DNA of 29,331 nt from a virus. The stretch is taken from positions 1-29,331 of IMG/VR virus record IMGVR_UViG_3300035180_003417; one strand, given 5' to 3'. The notes under the pieces are model-generated. The model was given only the letters and a program-made list of their open reading frames with translations, had not been told where the DNA came from and did no database searches. Each line of letters starts with the position of its first letter. Position 1 is the first letter of the stretch. Below, piece by piece: positions 8,129-15,706 of the stretch. A program made the translations under genes and the position numbers.

Positions 8129-8603
8129 TTATGTCTTCCTTTTCAAAAACTCTATCTAAGTATGTAGTATGCAATGAATAAATCTCCCCAACTGGGCCAG
8201 TCATTGGCTGAACTCCAATAATATCTTGGACAAGTAATTGTTGTGATGAGAAAGCAATTTGCTTAGCAATTAGTTTTTGGAGTTGTTTTCGATAACCATT
8301 AACATTTTTAAGAGCCCAAGTTAAAGCCCAAGAATACTCTTCTTGTTTGATATTTTCTTGAACAAGCTTTGCGATTAAATGGTATTGACGATTTATTATC
8401 CAACTTGCTGGCAAAATTAACTTATCGAATTTGACGAACTTTGTTCTATTGAGCAGCTCTTCATGTTCATTTAGCAAAAGCATTGCTAATAAAACAAGTG
8501 GCTCATTTGAATCCAGTAATTCTCTTTTATAAAATTGAACATGTAATGGAACACCTTCTTCATGTTTGAATTCTACTCTAATTGTGTTCGGCTTAAAAAA
8601 CAT
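8106..8603 (-). CDS. Hypothetical protein in sugar cassette (165 aa)
   Basis: I do not recognise a family. The predicted protein is soluble. It starts with a beta-rich segment (NTIRVEFKHEEGVPLHVQFY) followed by a largely helical middle, including EYSWALTWALKNVNGYRKQL. There are no catalytic motifs, Cys pairs or membrane spans. It overlaps the LpxH-like gene upstream by 11 nt and the cytidylyltransferase gene downstream by 23 nt, so it belongs to the same transcript and is probably translated by coupling. Its position in the middle of the enzyme cassette suggests an accessory or structural partner, but this is a guess. Confidence 0.7.
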   Translation of the reverse strand: MFFKPNTIRVEFKHEEGVPLHVQFYKRELLDSNEPLVLLAMLLLNEHEELLNRTKFVKFDKLILPASWIINRQYHLIAKLVQENIKQEEYSWALTWALKNVNGYRKQLQKLIAKQIAFSSQQLLVQDIIGVQPMTGPVGEIYSLHTTYLDRVFEKEDINDDAKTT

Positions 8604-9378
8604 TTTTTGTTCTCATTTCTGCTATTTGCTTCCAGGACAGTACTTTTAATTCACCAGTATCTAATTCAACGATGGCGGTACAACTTTCAACACCATCACC
8701 GCAATTCAAGTATCTTAAGCCATTAAGTTCTTTATCGGCAGCGACGTGAATATGACCGCAAATGACACCATCGAAGTTGTGCTTTTTAGCTTCAAACGCA
8801 ACGGTCTGTTCAAATGAATAGATGAATTCAAGTGCACCTTTGACCCGTGACTTTAGATATCCGGCTAAAGACCAATAGCCAAGACCAAATTTAGCTCTAA
8901 CCCAGTTTAAAATTGAATTGATTTCGACTAGCAGTGTGTACAAGCTATCGCCAAGTTGAGCAACCCAACGATGATGTCGTGTCACTGTATCATACATATC
9001 ACCATGTGTAACCAAATATCTTTGGCCATTTTTAGTATGATGTAGAAACTCATTACCAAATGTTACATTGCCAAATGATTGAATAATGTCAGTGTATTTC
9101 CTGAGGAATTCATCATGGTTACCAATCACATAAAAGATATGCGTTTTGTTTTTGGCTTTAGTTAGAAATTTTCTAATAGCGTTCACGTGATCTTGAGGGA
9201 AATGTGAATTTCCTTTTGCTATAGCCCAACCATCTAATATGTCACCAACCAAATAAAGATTTTCACATGTAAAGCTAGACAAAAAATCATTTAGCTGCTT
9301 TATCTTACATGCCTTTGTTCCGATGTGAAGATCGGACATAAAGATAGATTTAAAATGTGGTTTATTTTGATTTGACAT
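8593..9378 (-). CDS. LpxH-like UDP-diacylglucosamine diphosphatase family phosphatase
   Basis: A metallophosphatase of the UDP-2,3-diacylglucosamine pyrophosphatase (COG2908) type. Metal motifs are FMSDLHIG near residue 14, VGDILDGW near 45, IGNHDEFL near 86, THGDMYD near 125 and CGHIHVAA near 206. Between the last two lies the family's inserted helical region (RWVAQLGDSLYTLLVEINSI). In bacteria LpxH cleaves the pyrophosphate bond of UDP-2,3-diacyl-GlcN in lipid A synthesis, but this wider family includes proteins of unknown substrate. It lies 2 nt from an MJ1255/VC2487-type glycosyltransferase. The pair may process or transfer a nucleotide-linked sugar. Confidence 0.85.
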   Translation of the reverse strand: MSNQNKPHFKSIFMSDLHIGTKACKIKQLNDFLSSFTCENLYLVGDILDGWAIAKGNSHFPQDHVNAIRKFLTKAKNKTHIFYVIGNHDEFLRKYTDIIQSFGNVTFGNEFLHHTKNGQRYLVTHGDMYDTVTRHHRWVAQLGDSLYTLLVEINSILNWVRAKFGLGYWSLAGYLKSRVKGALEFIYSFEQTVAFEAKKHNFDGVICGHIHVAADKELNGLRYLNCGDGVESCTAIVELDTGELKVLSWKQIAEMRTKNVF

Positions 9379-9379
9379 T

Positions 9380-10429
9380 TTATTCTACCTGCATCCAAAG
9401 GTTTTTTGATAATCGTTCTACGTTAAGATCTGCTCCATCTTTAACAAGTTCTGTAACCAATGCCTTAGCGACATCTGGAAATTTAATTCGTTTTACCGTT
9501 AACTTAGCGTTAGTGCCAGCCATTGATTGCAAGAACTGAAAAACTATATCGGGCGTAAGTTTATCGCCACATGTCCAGCCATATCCGAGTTCATGCATGG
9601 CTAACGCATTAGCCTGCTGTTCAACTTGACCTTTCATTGGTTTGACCAACAAGGATTTTCCTAACTGTAATGCTTCACTAGCAAGTTCAAAACCAGCATT
9701 ACAAATAATAAATTGGCATGACTTAAGTTCCGCTAAAAAATGCGCCTTAGAAATAGCATTTATCTTTACATTGTTTGGTTTGTAGAAAACCTCTTGGTTG
9801 GTAAAGTATTCGAAATGAAAATCCTTAAACGCACTAAACAACGCAACCATATGTCTTGCTTCTTCAGCAGGAAGATAGACCACTACTTTATTTCTGTTCG
9901 TACTGGTTGGTTCTAACTGTTCAATGATTGGTGGTAAGATCGGCTCATTGAAGTGATGCCAGTGTAAGCCAATGTTAACTGCTACTGGAGCGAAATTGTC
10001 CATCCCAAGTTGAGTTAAAAAATTACCTGCCTTTGGAATGCTTTTGTATTTGAATGCGTATTGATGTCCAATACCAACTGATTGAACTCCTTTCAACTTT
10101 GCAGCCCATGCAACAGTTGGTTCGTAATCAGTTAGAACCAAATCATACTGTTCAACTGGTAGTTCTTTTGCTCTGTGGTACAGCTTTGCCACTTCAGCTT
10201 TTTGAATTGTTTTGAGCCAGTCTACTCCACCATTAGCTTGTTGAAAGCTCAAACCTTCGCCAAAGGTACAAAGATCTCCAAACACTTCCATATCAAAGTA
10301 TTGTGATTTTTCTCTACCTGAAAAAAAGTAATCAACGCTTAAACCGAGATTGTTAAACTCCTTAGCAATTAAGCGCGATCTTGTCAAATGACCATTTCCA
10401 GTTCCTTGGATGCCGTATAAGATTTTCAT
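9380..10429 (-). CDS. MJ1255/VC2487-family GT-B glycosyltransferase
   Basis: The N-terminus, MKILYGIQGTGNGHLTRS, is the hallmark of the MJ1255/VC2487 glycosyltransferase family. The family is related to MurG and UDP-glucuronosyltransferases and has an N-terminal G-x-G-x-G-H-xx-R loop. A donor-binding C-terminal domain follows, with ICNAGFELASEALQLGKSLLVKP near residues 237-259 and the QVEQQANA segment typical of GT-B donor sites. The size (349 aa) is normal. Its start codon overlaps the stop of the HAD-kinase fusion (ATGA). No gene in this window fixes the acceptor. Options are a sugar already on DNA, a virion glycan or a host surface glycan. Confidence 0.87.
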   Translation of the reverse strand: MKILYGIQGTGNGHLTRSRLIAKEFNNLGLSVDYFFSGREKSQYFDMEVFGDLCTFGEGLSFQQANGGVDWLKTIQKAEVAKLYHRAKELPVEQYDLVLTDYEPTVAWAAKLKGVQSVGIGHQYAFKYKSIPKAGNFLTQLGMDNFAPVAVNIGLHWHHFNEPILPPIIEQLEPTSTNRNKVVVYLPAEEARHMVALFSAFKDFHFEYFTNQEVFYKPNNVKINAISKAHFLAELKSCQFIICNAGFELASEALQLGKSLLVKPMKGQVEQQANALAMHELGYGWTCGDKLTPDIVFQFLQSMAGTNAKLTVKRIKFPDVAKALVTELVKDGADLNVERLSKNLWMQVE

Positions 10430-11505
10430 AGTTGAATATAGAGTTGTTTAGAAAGTTCAAAAATTATTTGCTTTGATCGCTCATATAAATCTGGGGCTGA
10501 ATGTCTAACATATTTTAACATGCGAATCCAATGAGACATCTCTAACAGAGTTAGAACACGATCGAGTGAATGATAACTATATCGTTTTTGAATATATGCA
10601 AGGTCGCCAGATAACTGAAAGCGGCGGAACGATTGTTGTAACTTACTGACATCAAGAAGCCAACTTGAATAATCAGTTGGATTTGGATCGATCATGAAGA
10701 TATCGCGATCTTGAATGATCAAATTGTCGACAGTAAAATCGCCATGGCAAAACGTTTTGTTTTCATCCATGAATTTTACTATACCAGCCAATTGATTCAA
10801 ATACAAATCATTAAACGCTATTGGAAGTTCACTTTCACTAAGGTGAACTTCCACGCGTTTTACGTAAGTTGAAAATGAACCTTGGAACAATGGTTCGTAA
10901 TCTCTAAAGCTATCAATTAGATCGCATAATTTATTTCTTATTGTACCCGGCTTATATTGATGCCCAGTAATGAACTCAAAGTTTATTGTCTTACCAATAA
11001 CACTACGAACTTCAGGAACGCAATATTGTAGCTCCTTAGCTCGTTCATGCCAATGTGCAATTAGGTTAGCATTATCACAAGTCTTTGAAACAGTTTTGTC
11101 AGTGATAAAAACTTCAGTTCCAGATAAACCTCGTTTAATTTTAAATGAGGTTTCTTTAAAGTCTGGAATTGTTAAAGCTTTATCATCGACGTAATAAGCG
11201 CCAAGAACCTTTTCAAATGAAAGGTTATGATAATGCACGTTATACTTGTTAAGCCAACTTTCAATTTGCACACGATACTTCTGCTCTCGTAGAGTGATGT
11301 CTCCATTACAAGAAATTTGCCCACGTGCCGTTACAATCCAGATTTCAAAGCCTTCGGCATAAAGCTCATTTATCTTAGCGATAAGCTCTAAATCTGGTTC
11401 GGCATTTTCCCAATCTCGATCGGTGCAAAAAGAAAGCGTATCATCAAAGTCAAAGATGAAACGCTTATAATGGTTTTGATTTGGATTTTGGTCTTTCTGG
11501 AACAT
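10426..11505 (-). CDS. HAD phosphatase fused to APH/choline-kinase-like kinase
   Basis: This is a two-domain fusion. Residues about 15-115 form a HAD-type phosphatase: RFIFDFDDTLSF with the nucleophile Asp pair, WIVTARGQ as motif II, and the acidic YYVDDKA motif. Residues about 120-359 form an aminoglycoside-phosphotransferase-like kinase, with the catalytic FCHGDFTVDNLI near residue 254 and IDPNP, the metal-binding Asp, near 272. The fold family phosphorylates small alcohols or sugars. An upstream TTG at 11532 extends the frame by nine codons. I chose the ATG at 11505, which has an AAGAGA-like site before it. A phosphatase and a kinase in one chain suggest remodelling of a sugar or polyol phosphate feeding the nearby cytidylyltransferase. 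Confidence 0.82.
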   Translation of the reverse strand: MFQKDQNPNQNHYKRFIFDFDDTLSFCTDRDWENAEPDLELIAKINELYAEGFEIWIVTARGQISCNGDITLREQKYRVQIESWLNKYNVHYHNLSFEKVLGAYYVDDKALTIPDFKETSFKIKRGLSGTEVFITDKTVSKTCDNANLIAHWHERAKELQYCVPEVRSVIGKTINFEFITGHQYKPGTIRNKLCDLIDSFRDYEPLFQGSFSTYVKRVEVHLSESELPIAFNDLYLNQLAGIVKFMDENKTFCHGDFTVDNLIIQDRDIFMIDPNPTDYSSWLLDVSKLQQSFRRFQLSGDLAYIQKRYSYHSLDRVLTLLEMSHWIRMLKYVRHSAPDLYERSKQIIFELSKQLYIQL

Positions 11506-11617
11506 ACCATCTCTTATATTCTTTAGCGGCAAAAAGATAACTCAAAAATTGAGCATCAAACATTAATGCTTGATATGTCACGGTAATGAGTTGATAATTT
11601 ATTTGGAGTTCTGACAT
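11465..11617 (-). CDS. Small overlapping ORF (50 aa)
   Basis: I do not recognise it. The frame starts at an ATG inside the end of the 37-aa membrane peptide gene and overlaps the start of the HAD-kinase gene by 41 nt. The product starts MSELQINYQL and ends in a basic tail (RWYVPERPKSKSKP). There is no strong Shine-Dalgarno, so translation would depend on coupling. It fills an otherwise empty stretch in a densely coding operon, which favours a real gene. An upstream extension to 11686 exists but reads through the membrane-peptide frame region. Confidence 0.4.
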   Translation of the reverse strand: MSELQINYQLITVTYQALMFDAQFLSYLFAAKEYKRWYVPERPKSKSKPL

Positions 11618-11712
11618 AATTCTACCACAATATCGACTAAAAATAAAACAGAGGCGATACACACAATCAATACAATAGCACCACAAGTAACTAAAAAGTT
11701 AATGATTTTCAT
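11599..11712 (-). CDS. Single-span membrane peptide (37 aa)
   Basis: A tiny gene whose ATG overlaps the TGA stop of the FmdB zinc-ribbon gene (ATGA). The product is almost one hydrophobic helix (residues about 4-28, INFLVTCGAIVLIVCIASVL), with a short acidic and polar tail. Phages often encode such peptides for lysis control, superinfection exclusion or host membrane takeover, but nothing here points to one of these. Start-stop coupling and the clean transmembrane segment are the only support. Confidence 0.55.
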   Translation of the reverse strand: MKIINFLVTCGAIVLIVCIASVLFLVDIVVELCQNSK

Positions 11713-11894
11713 TTTCGTCCTGAATAACCAGCTTTATACCAGCCTGAGCCTTTTAAAGAAAAGCCTGCAGCTGAAATAAGTTTTTTACTTGGTGATTGAC
11801 ACTTTTCGCATAAAACGGCTGGTTTTTCAACAATCTTATGTGAAACCTCCTGAATATGTCCACAACTTGTGCAACTGTAATCGTAAATTGGCAT
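11709..11894 (-). CDS. FmdB-family zinc-ribbon protein
   Basis: A 61-aa protein with two CxxC knuckles: YDYSCTSCGHIQEV at the N-terminus and CEKCQS near residue 35. The characteristic C-terminal FSLKGSGWYKAGY of the FmdB/CxxC-CxxC-SSSS family follows. The family is annotated as regulatory but is biochemically undefined. It binds zinc and is common in phage and bacterial genomes. A GGAG Shine-Dalgarno lies 5 nt before the ATG. It is coupled to the downstream membrane peptide and sits 15 nt after the nucleotidyltransferase gene. Confidence 0.85.
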   Translation of the reverse strand: MPIYDYSCTSCGHIQEVSHKIVEKPAVLCEKCQSPSKKLISAAGFSLKGSGWYKAGYSGRK

Positions 11895-11909
11895 TTTTAC
11901 TCCATGAAA

Positions 11910-12899
11910 TCAATTATAGAAATTGAAGATTAACCAATTCGACAACCACTTTTCAAATCGCTTTTTCAGCTCTTCAGTTCTTGGCTGTAGAGTAGTTGTT
12001 TTGATTAGCTCTTCTAGTTCTGTATTTAGCTGGGTGAAAATTGCAATAGCGTCATCAAATGGAATTTTTTCTTGCTTGATGTCCAATAGTAACTGTTTGT
12101 TTGCCAGCGGGAATTTAAGCTCATGGGTTTTGAGTAAATCTACCGCTTGTGAAACAACTCGAACGGCATGTGAAAGTGCTTTCCAGTCAATCTCAGAGCT
12201 CTGAGCTTTCTTGACACGTTCACCGTATCTTTCTCTAACTTTGTTCAGTTCAATTAGCAGATATTGAACTGAAGATGTTAGTGGATATTCATTGTTGTTT
12301 ACCTTTAGGGCTGGCTGATTTGCATGTGCCGGGTTAGTTCCCTTAATGATAGTAAACGTAATTTCATCACTTAACAGTGTATTCAATGCGTTTTTAATAT
12401 CAGCCAATCGAACAACAGTCGGATTCTCGATAGTCTGTAAAAACCCAATTAGGCGCTCTAATGCATTCAATCGTTCAGCCTTAATGCCATACAATTGAGA
12501 TTGTTTAATCGCGTAACTAACCATTGCGTTAAGTTCTTTTGTCAAAAATCTTTGCACAAGTTCTCTAGCAAATAGAGACATTTGTTGTTGTCTGTCTTCA
12601 AAAAATTCAACATTGTTCGTGATTGGGTCTAACATCGCAAAGGTGCATTCGATTGCCCATGATTGCCCAGAGAAAAAGTCATATGCTAAGCGATGAATTG
12701 GAACAAATTCAGTTTCAGTTTCACCAGCTGACATACATTCATTTTCTTTAACGGGTCTATCTTTATAGATTTCGGCCTTTTTTCCAAGAACCATATCAGA
12801 AAGCTCTGGAAGATAAATGACTTTTAAGTCAATATCCGATTGTAGTGTTGAGGTGCCATAGAGATGACTACCAAATGGAATTTTTACTATCTTTCGCAT
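11910..12899 (-). CDS. Predicted nucleotidyltransferase (COG3541-like)
   Basis: The N-terminus carries the polymerase-beta-superfamily nucleotidyltransferase motif GSHLYGTSTLQSDIDLK: a helix-turn GS, then the D-x-D metal pair. The rest (to residue about 329) is helical, as in the COG3541 group found in large phages. Such proteins add nucleotides to an RNA, a protein or a small-molecule acceptor, but the substrate of this branch is not established to my knowledge. A GTG at 12908 would add three residues. I prefer the ATG at 12899, because an AGG site lies 8 nt before it. Confidence 0.75.
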   Translation of the reverse strand: MRKIVKIPFGSHLYGTSTLQSDIDLKVIYLPELSDMVLGKKAEIYKDRPVKENECMSAGETETEFVPIHRLAYDFFSGQSWAIECTFAMLDPITNNVEFFEDRQQQMSLFARELVQRFLTKELNAMVSYAIKQSQLYGIKAERLNALERLIGFLQTIENPTVVRLADIKNALNTLLSDEITFTIIKGTNPAHANQPALKVNNNEYPLTSSVQYLLIELNKVRERYGERVKKAQSSEIDWKALSHAVRVVSQAVDLLKTHELKFPLANKQLLLDIKQEKIPFDDAIAIFTQLNTELEELIKTTTLQPRTEELKKRFEKWLSNWLIFNFYN

Positions 12900-12927
12900 T
12901 GATTGCACCTGTTAGATTTATAATAGA

Positions 12928-13229
12928 TTAATTATAACACAAGTTCAAGGCTTGTAATGATTTAATGCACCATTTGCAAAGATAAGTGTCAATTAATTCA
13001 TCAAAGCAATTTGTACCTAAAATCCAGCAATATCCAGTTTCAGTTCCATTTATCCAGTCAAATCGAAAATAAAGCTCAGCGGTAATAACTTCATAGGCAT
13101 GTTCGCCCTCTTCAAAGATTTAACCTGCTTGAAAAACCTAACCACTCTATCCCCAAGTTCAACAATGTGACCTTCAGATAGAGCAGCTAGTACTGAGTTT
13201 GCATGTTGTAAAGTTTTTAAGTCAGCTAT
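12928..13229 (-). pseudogene. Frameshifted small gene
   Basis: Two reading frames each look coding over part of this 300-base gap. One gives ADLKTLQHANSVLAALSEGH and continues to RVVRFFKQVKS. The other begins FEEGEHAYEVITAELYFRFD and runs to the stop at 12928. They join smoothly if one base is added in the A-run at 13114-13116 (minus TTT). No good start codon exists in the first frame: the nearest possibilities are an ATA at 13229 or a GTG within RVVRF. Either this is a decayed gene of about 95-100 codons or the read has a homopolymer error. I do not recognise the product. Confidence 0.6.
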
Positions 13230-13465
13230 ATTTGTAAGATTGGGGTAAAGGTTGCACTGATGACGTGGTCATTGATTTCTTCAATAGAGACTAACAAATC
13301 ATCAGCAAATTGATTAATAATCTCTTTAAATGCCATGACAACATCAGTTGTCAAAATTTCATTGTCTGGTACTTCCAGCTCTACACGATGGTTGTCAAAC
13401 ACTGATACTACGGCTTGTGGAATTTCGGTAGCGAATGTTTTTTGGATTGCTTCAGCGATGTTCAT
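13226..13465 (-). CDS. Small hypothetical protein (79 aa)
   Basis: I do not recognise this acidic protein. It appears to be alpha-beta (FATEIPQAVVSVFDNHRVEL, then a helix ending FADDLLVSIEEINDHVISAT) and could be a small ferredoxin-like fold. The ATG has a GGAGAAT Shine-Dalgarno and lies 2 nt after the preceding stop. It is part of the unit downstream of the polymerase-like gene. Confidence 0.65.
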   Translation of the reverse strand: MNIAEAIQKTFATEIPQAVVSVFDNHRVELEVPDNEILTTDVVMAFKEIINQFADDLLVSIEEINDHVISATFTPILQI

Positions 13466-13467
13466 CT

Positions 13468-13779
13468 TTATTCTCCAGCGTTAGCTATTTGAAGTAATTG
13501 TTTACGATACTTTACAATACGTTTACGCGCGGTTGTCAAGTATTTACCAGATAAATCACAGTTATTTTTTTGAGCATATTGTGCGCAATAACTTAACAGC
13601 CTTGCGTCAGCTGAGTTAAAGCCAATGCCATTTGTGTGCTTTGTGTCATGTATTACTTTTTCATCTTCAGTTTGCCGTTTGTAGATTGCAATTACCGCTC
13701 TAGTCACAGCTTTATCAGAAGAATTAAGTAATTCAATAATGCTTTGCTCTGTCCATTTTTTAGTAGTTGTAGTTTTCAT
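13468..13779 (-). CDS. Small basic phage protein with GFN-DA motif (103 aa)
   Basis: A basic protein, probably helical. The segment GIGFNSADARLLSYCAQYAQ, followed by LSGKYLTTARKRIVKYRKQL, resembles a small domain I recall in phage and plasmid DNA-metabolism proteins (G-F-N-x-x-D-A, then a lysine/arginine-rich helix ending K-Y-x-x-Q-L). I cannot name the family with confidence. The frame can start at TTG 13785, but the ATG at 13779 is better placed, about 8 nt after GAGAGGA. A nucleic-acid-binding role is inferred from charge and from its place near replication genes. Confidence 0.65.
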   Translation of the reverse strand: MKTTTTKKWTEQSIIELLNSSDKAVTRAVIAIYKRQTEDEKVIHDTKHTNGIGFNSADARLLSYCAQYAQKNNCDLSGKYLTTARKRIVKYRKQLLQIANAGE

Positions 13780-13854
13780 CTTCAAATCCTCTCATCAACT
13801 TATGGTAGAATTTTATCCTTAAAAACTAAAAAAGTAAACTAAAAAATGTTAAGT

Positions 13855-14433
13855 CTATAACACTTCTATACCAATTAAGTGCAGTTGAAGCACTATAATG
13901 TGAGCATACGCTATCGCATGAGATTTTTTAAATGAAAAACCATTAGTGTCCTTTAAATATAAAATGCCTCTACAAACATCACGGTTAGATAGGTAAAGTG
14001 GTAAAAGCTCTTGCTTACCTGGTCTAATTAGAGCTAGTGCATCAGCAAGTTCTTCAATTGATGTTGGCTGTAGTTGTTTTAACAGCTTTGCGTGTCTGCT
14101 AAGTTGAAATAACTTTTCAACTTCTGCCTCATTTAATAATATGCTCCAATCTGGTTCAAGGTCAAGTAACTGCAACATTTCAGTTCTTTCGGTGAAATGT
14201 TGATATATTGTTAAATGTAGAAAATCGAGCTTAAAATAACCGAGTTCTTCAGCTTGGTCATATGGAATTGCCGCAAGCTTAGTTATTGGGTCAACTGCAA
14301 TATCTTGTGGATAGATGCCACACGGATGCGGCCCAAGTACTTCATTTTTTACAACACTTGCTCTAACCCAGTTAGGAAAAAGAACTAGTGGATCAAATGA
14401 AGGGTCTAAGTCAATATCAATATCAAAGCTCAT
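13855..14433 (-). CDS. Catalytic half of split DNA polymerase III alpha-like protein
   Basis: Short collinear segments match the palm and thumb of DnaE. FDIDIDLD (residues 3-10) corresponds to PDFDVDF with the first two catalytic aspartates. GYFKLDFLHL holds Asp70, matching Asp555 of the E. coli enzyme. LADALALIRPGK matches the IALVALFRPGP region, and GFSFKKSHAIAYAH matches the YGFNKSHSAAYA motif. DnaE needs about 380 residues between the first and last of these motifs; here it is about 165, so much of the thumb and fingers is missing. The protein starts exactly where the GRGS-containing protein at 25812-26342 stops. It is coupled (ATGA) to the zinc-finger gene and downstream of the clamp loader. 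Polymerase activity is not assured. Confidence 0.75.
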   Translation of the reverse strand: MSFDIDIDLDPSFDPLVLFPNWVRASVVKNEVLGPHPCGIYPQDIAVDPITKLAAIPYDQAEELGYFKLDFLHLTIYQHFTERTEMLQLLDLEPDWSILLNEAEVEKLFQLSRHAKLLKQLQPTSIEELADALALIRPGKQELLPLYLSNRDVCRGILYLKDTNGFSFKKSHAIAYAHIIVLQLHLIGIEVL

Positions 14434-15182
14434 TCGCCTAAACCTAAATCATTCACGAATTCAATCAGTTCTTTTTGAAGCTCTTGATTTTTTGAAAGCC
14501 TTGAGCTCCAAGCTGAATACACAACGCTAGAATCAATAAGTTTAATCTCACTTTCATCTAATGTTGAAATATATTTCAACATTTTTTTTGATAAGAATAT
14601 CAGCCATGGTGATATTTTTTTAGTCCGTATTGCCTCTAAAAAGCGATTAAATCCAAGCCTATAAGGAACTTCAGCCAATTCGCATTCTAAAATCTCGGCT
14701 TGCTTTGTTAAATATTCTACCGAATCAGCAAATTGAACTAATGGGTCATTTAATTTATCGTAATACTCTAGGTAGAGAGAATATACCTCAGGAGTTGTCC
14801 ACATCGTGGGTGAAATGTCTGGGGATATCTTCATTATAGTAGAAACAAAATGCTCAGTATTCAACCCAAGTTGTTGCGCATATTGTGCAAATCTAAAAAA
14901 CGGACTGAATTGTTTTGAGGTACTAAATGTTTCAATTTTTGGGATTGAATGACGTTTAGCCTTCATCCATGAACAATACGTCGCGTAAGCTGTTTGACCA
15001 GTTATTGACTGAAGTTGTTCAAGTTTTTGTTTACCTTTACATATATGCGTCATAAAGCTACGTTCATATGCAAAGTTTTTCTTGCAATATGAACAATGCC
15101 AGCCATCTTGTTGAATGGTGACTTTTGCTCGGCGACCAACTGCTCTATTTTTAAGGTCGTATGTATCCATTGAGCTTTTCAT
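14430..15182 (-). CDS. C2HC zinc-finger protein of unknown function (250 aa)
   Basis: Residues 28-48 form a zinc finger: WHCSYCKKNF with Cys30 and Cys33, then FMTHICKG with His46 and Cys48 (C-x2-C-x12-H-x-C). The preceding segment is very basic (KNRAVGRRAKVTI). The remaining 200 residues are helical, and I do not recognise them. The start is coupled to the preceding stop, 2 nt away, and the stop overlaps the start of the polymerase-like gene. The position between clamp loader and polymerase suggests a DNA-bound replication or recombination factor, but no motif proves it. Confidence 0.75.
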   Translation of the reverse strand: MKSSMDTYDLKNRAVGRRAKVTIQQDGWHCSYCKKNFAYERSFMTHICKGKQKLEQLQSITGQTAYATYCSWMKAKRHSIPKIETFSTSKQFSPFFRFAQYAQQLGLNTEHFVSTIMKISPDISPTMWTTPEVYSLYLEYYDKLNDPLVQFADSVEYLTKQAEILECELAEVPYRLGFNRFLEAIRTKKISPWLIFLSKKMLKYISTLDESEIKLIDSSVVYSAWSSRLSKNQELQKELIEFVNDLGLGE

Positions 15183-15184
15183 GT

Positions 15185-15706
15185 TTATGAAAATATTGAA
15201 TTGAGTTGTTTCTTAGTAAACTTGATTGGAGTTGATGTTTGCCAAAACAGCTCACCATTCTCCAAAAATTCTTTAATGAATCCCTTGAGAATATGTTTAC
15301 TAATGTTATTGACATTAATGACGCCTTTAATAATTTCATAATAATTACCACCATCATGAATTTTAACACATCTTTCATAGATTGGAAAATCTAAAGTTTC
15401 ATATAACCGTTTAGCTTCAGTTCGTTCTTCAACTAAAATTTCACTCGCCTGTTTTTCAAAATCAAAATAATTCTGATCGCGCTTCGCGACATTTTCCGCG
15501 GCTATCTTACTTAGCCGACGATTAAGCTCAAATGTTGCAGTGCTTAGACAGAGCTGATAAACTAATGGACGACGCTCAGAGAGAAAATAACAATAAACCC
15601 AACTACCATCAATAATCATATCTGATGCATAGCCCTTATTGCCAATTTCATTGCGTACTGAACTTAAATAATCTTTTCGTAAAAGATGTTTCACATCATG
15701 CTCCAA
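15185..15706 (-). CDS. Hypothetical protein in the replication cluster (173 aa)
   Basis: I do not recognise this protein. It is soluble and charged, with a helical middle (AAENVAKRDQNYFDFEKQAS) and a C-terminal basic segment. It occupies the place where T4 has the translational repressor regA (directly after gene 62), but I see no resemblance to RegA, which is also shorter (122 aa). Its start overlaps the end of the small clamp-loader gene by 11 nt. Confidence 0.7.
   Translation of the reverse strand: MEHDVKHLLRKDYLSSVRNEIGNKGYASDMIIDGSWVYCYFLSERRPLVYQLCLSTATFELNRRLSKIAAENVAKRDQNYFDFEKQASEILVEERTEAKRLYETLDFPIYERCVKIHDGGNYYEIIKGVINVNNISKHILKGFIKEFLENGELFWQTSTPIKFTKKQLNSIFS

Noticed and set aside
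15185-15706. RegA translational repressor by position after gene 62
   Set aside because: The length differs (173 against 122 aa) and no RegA-like segments were seen, so position alone does not justify the name.
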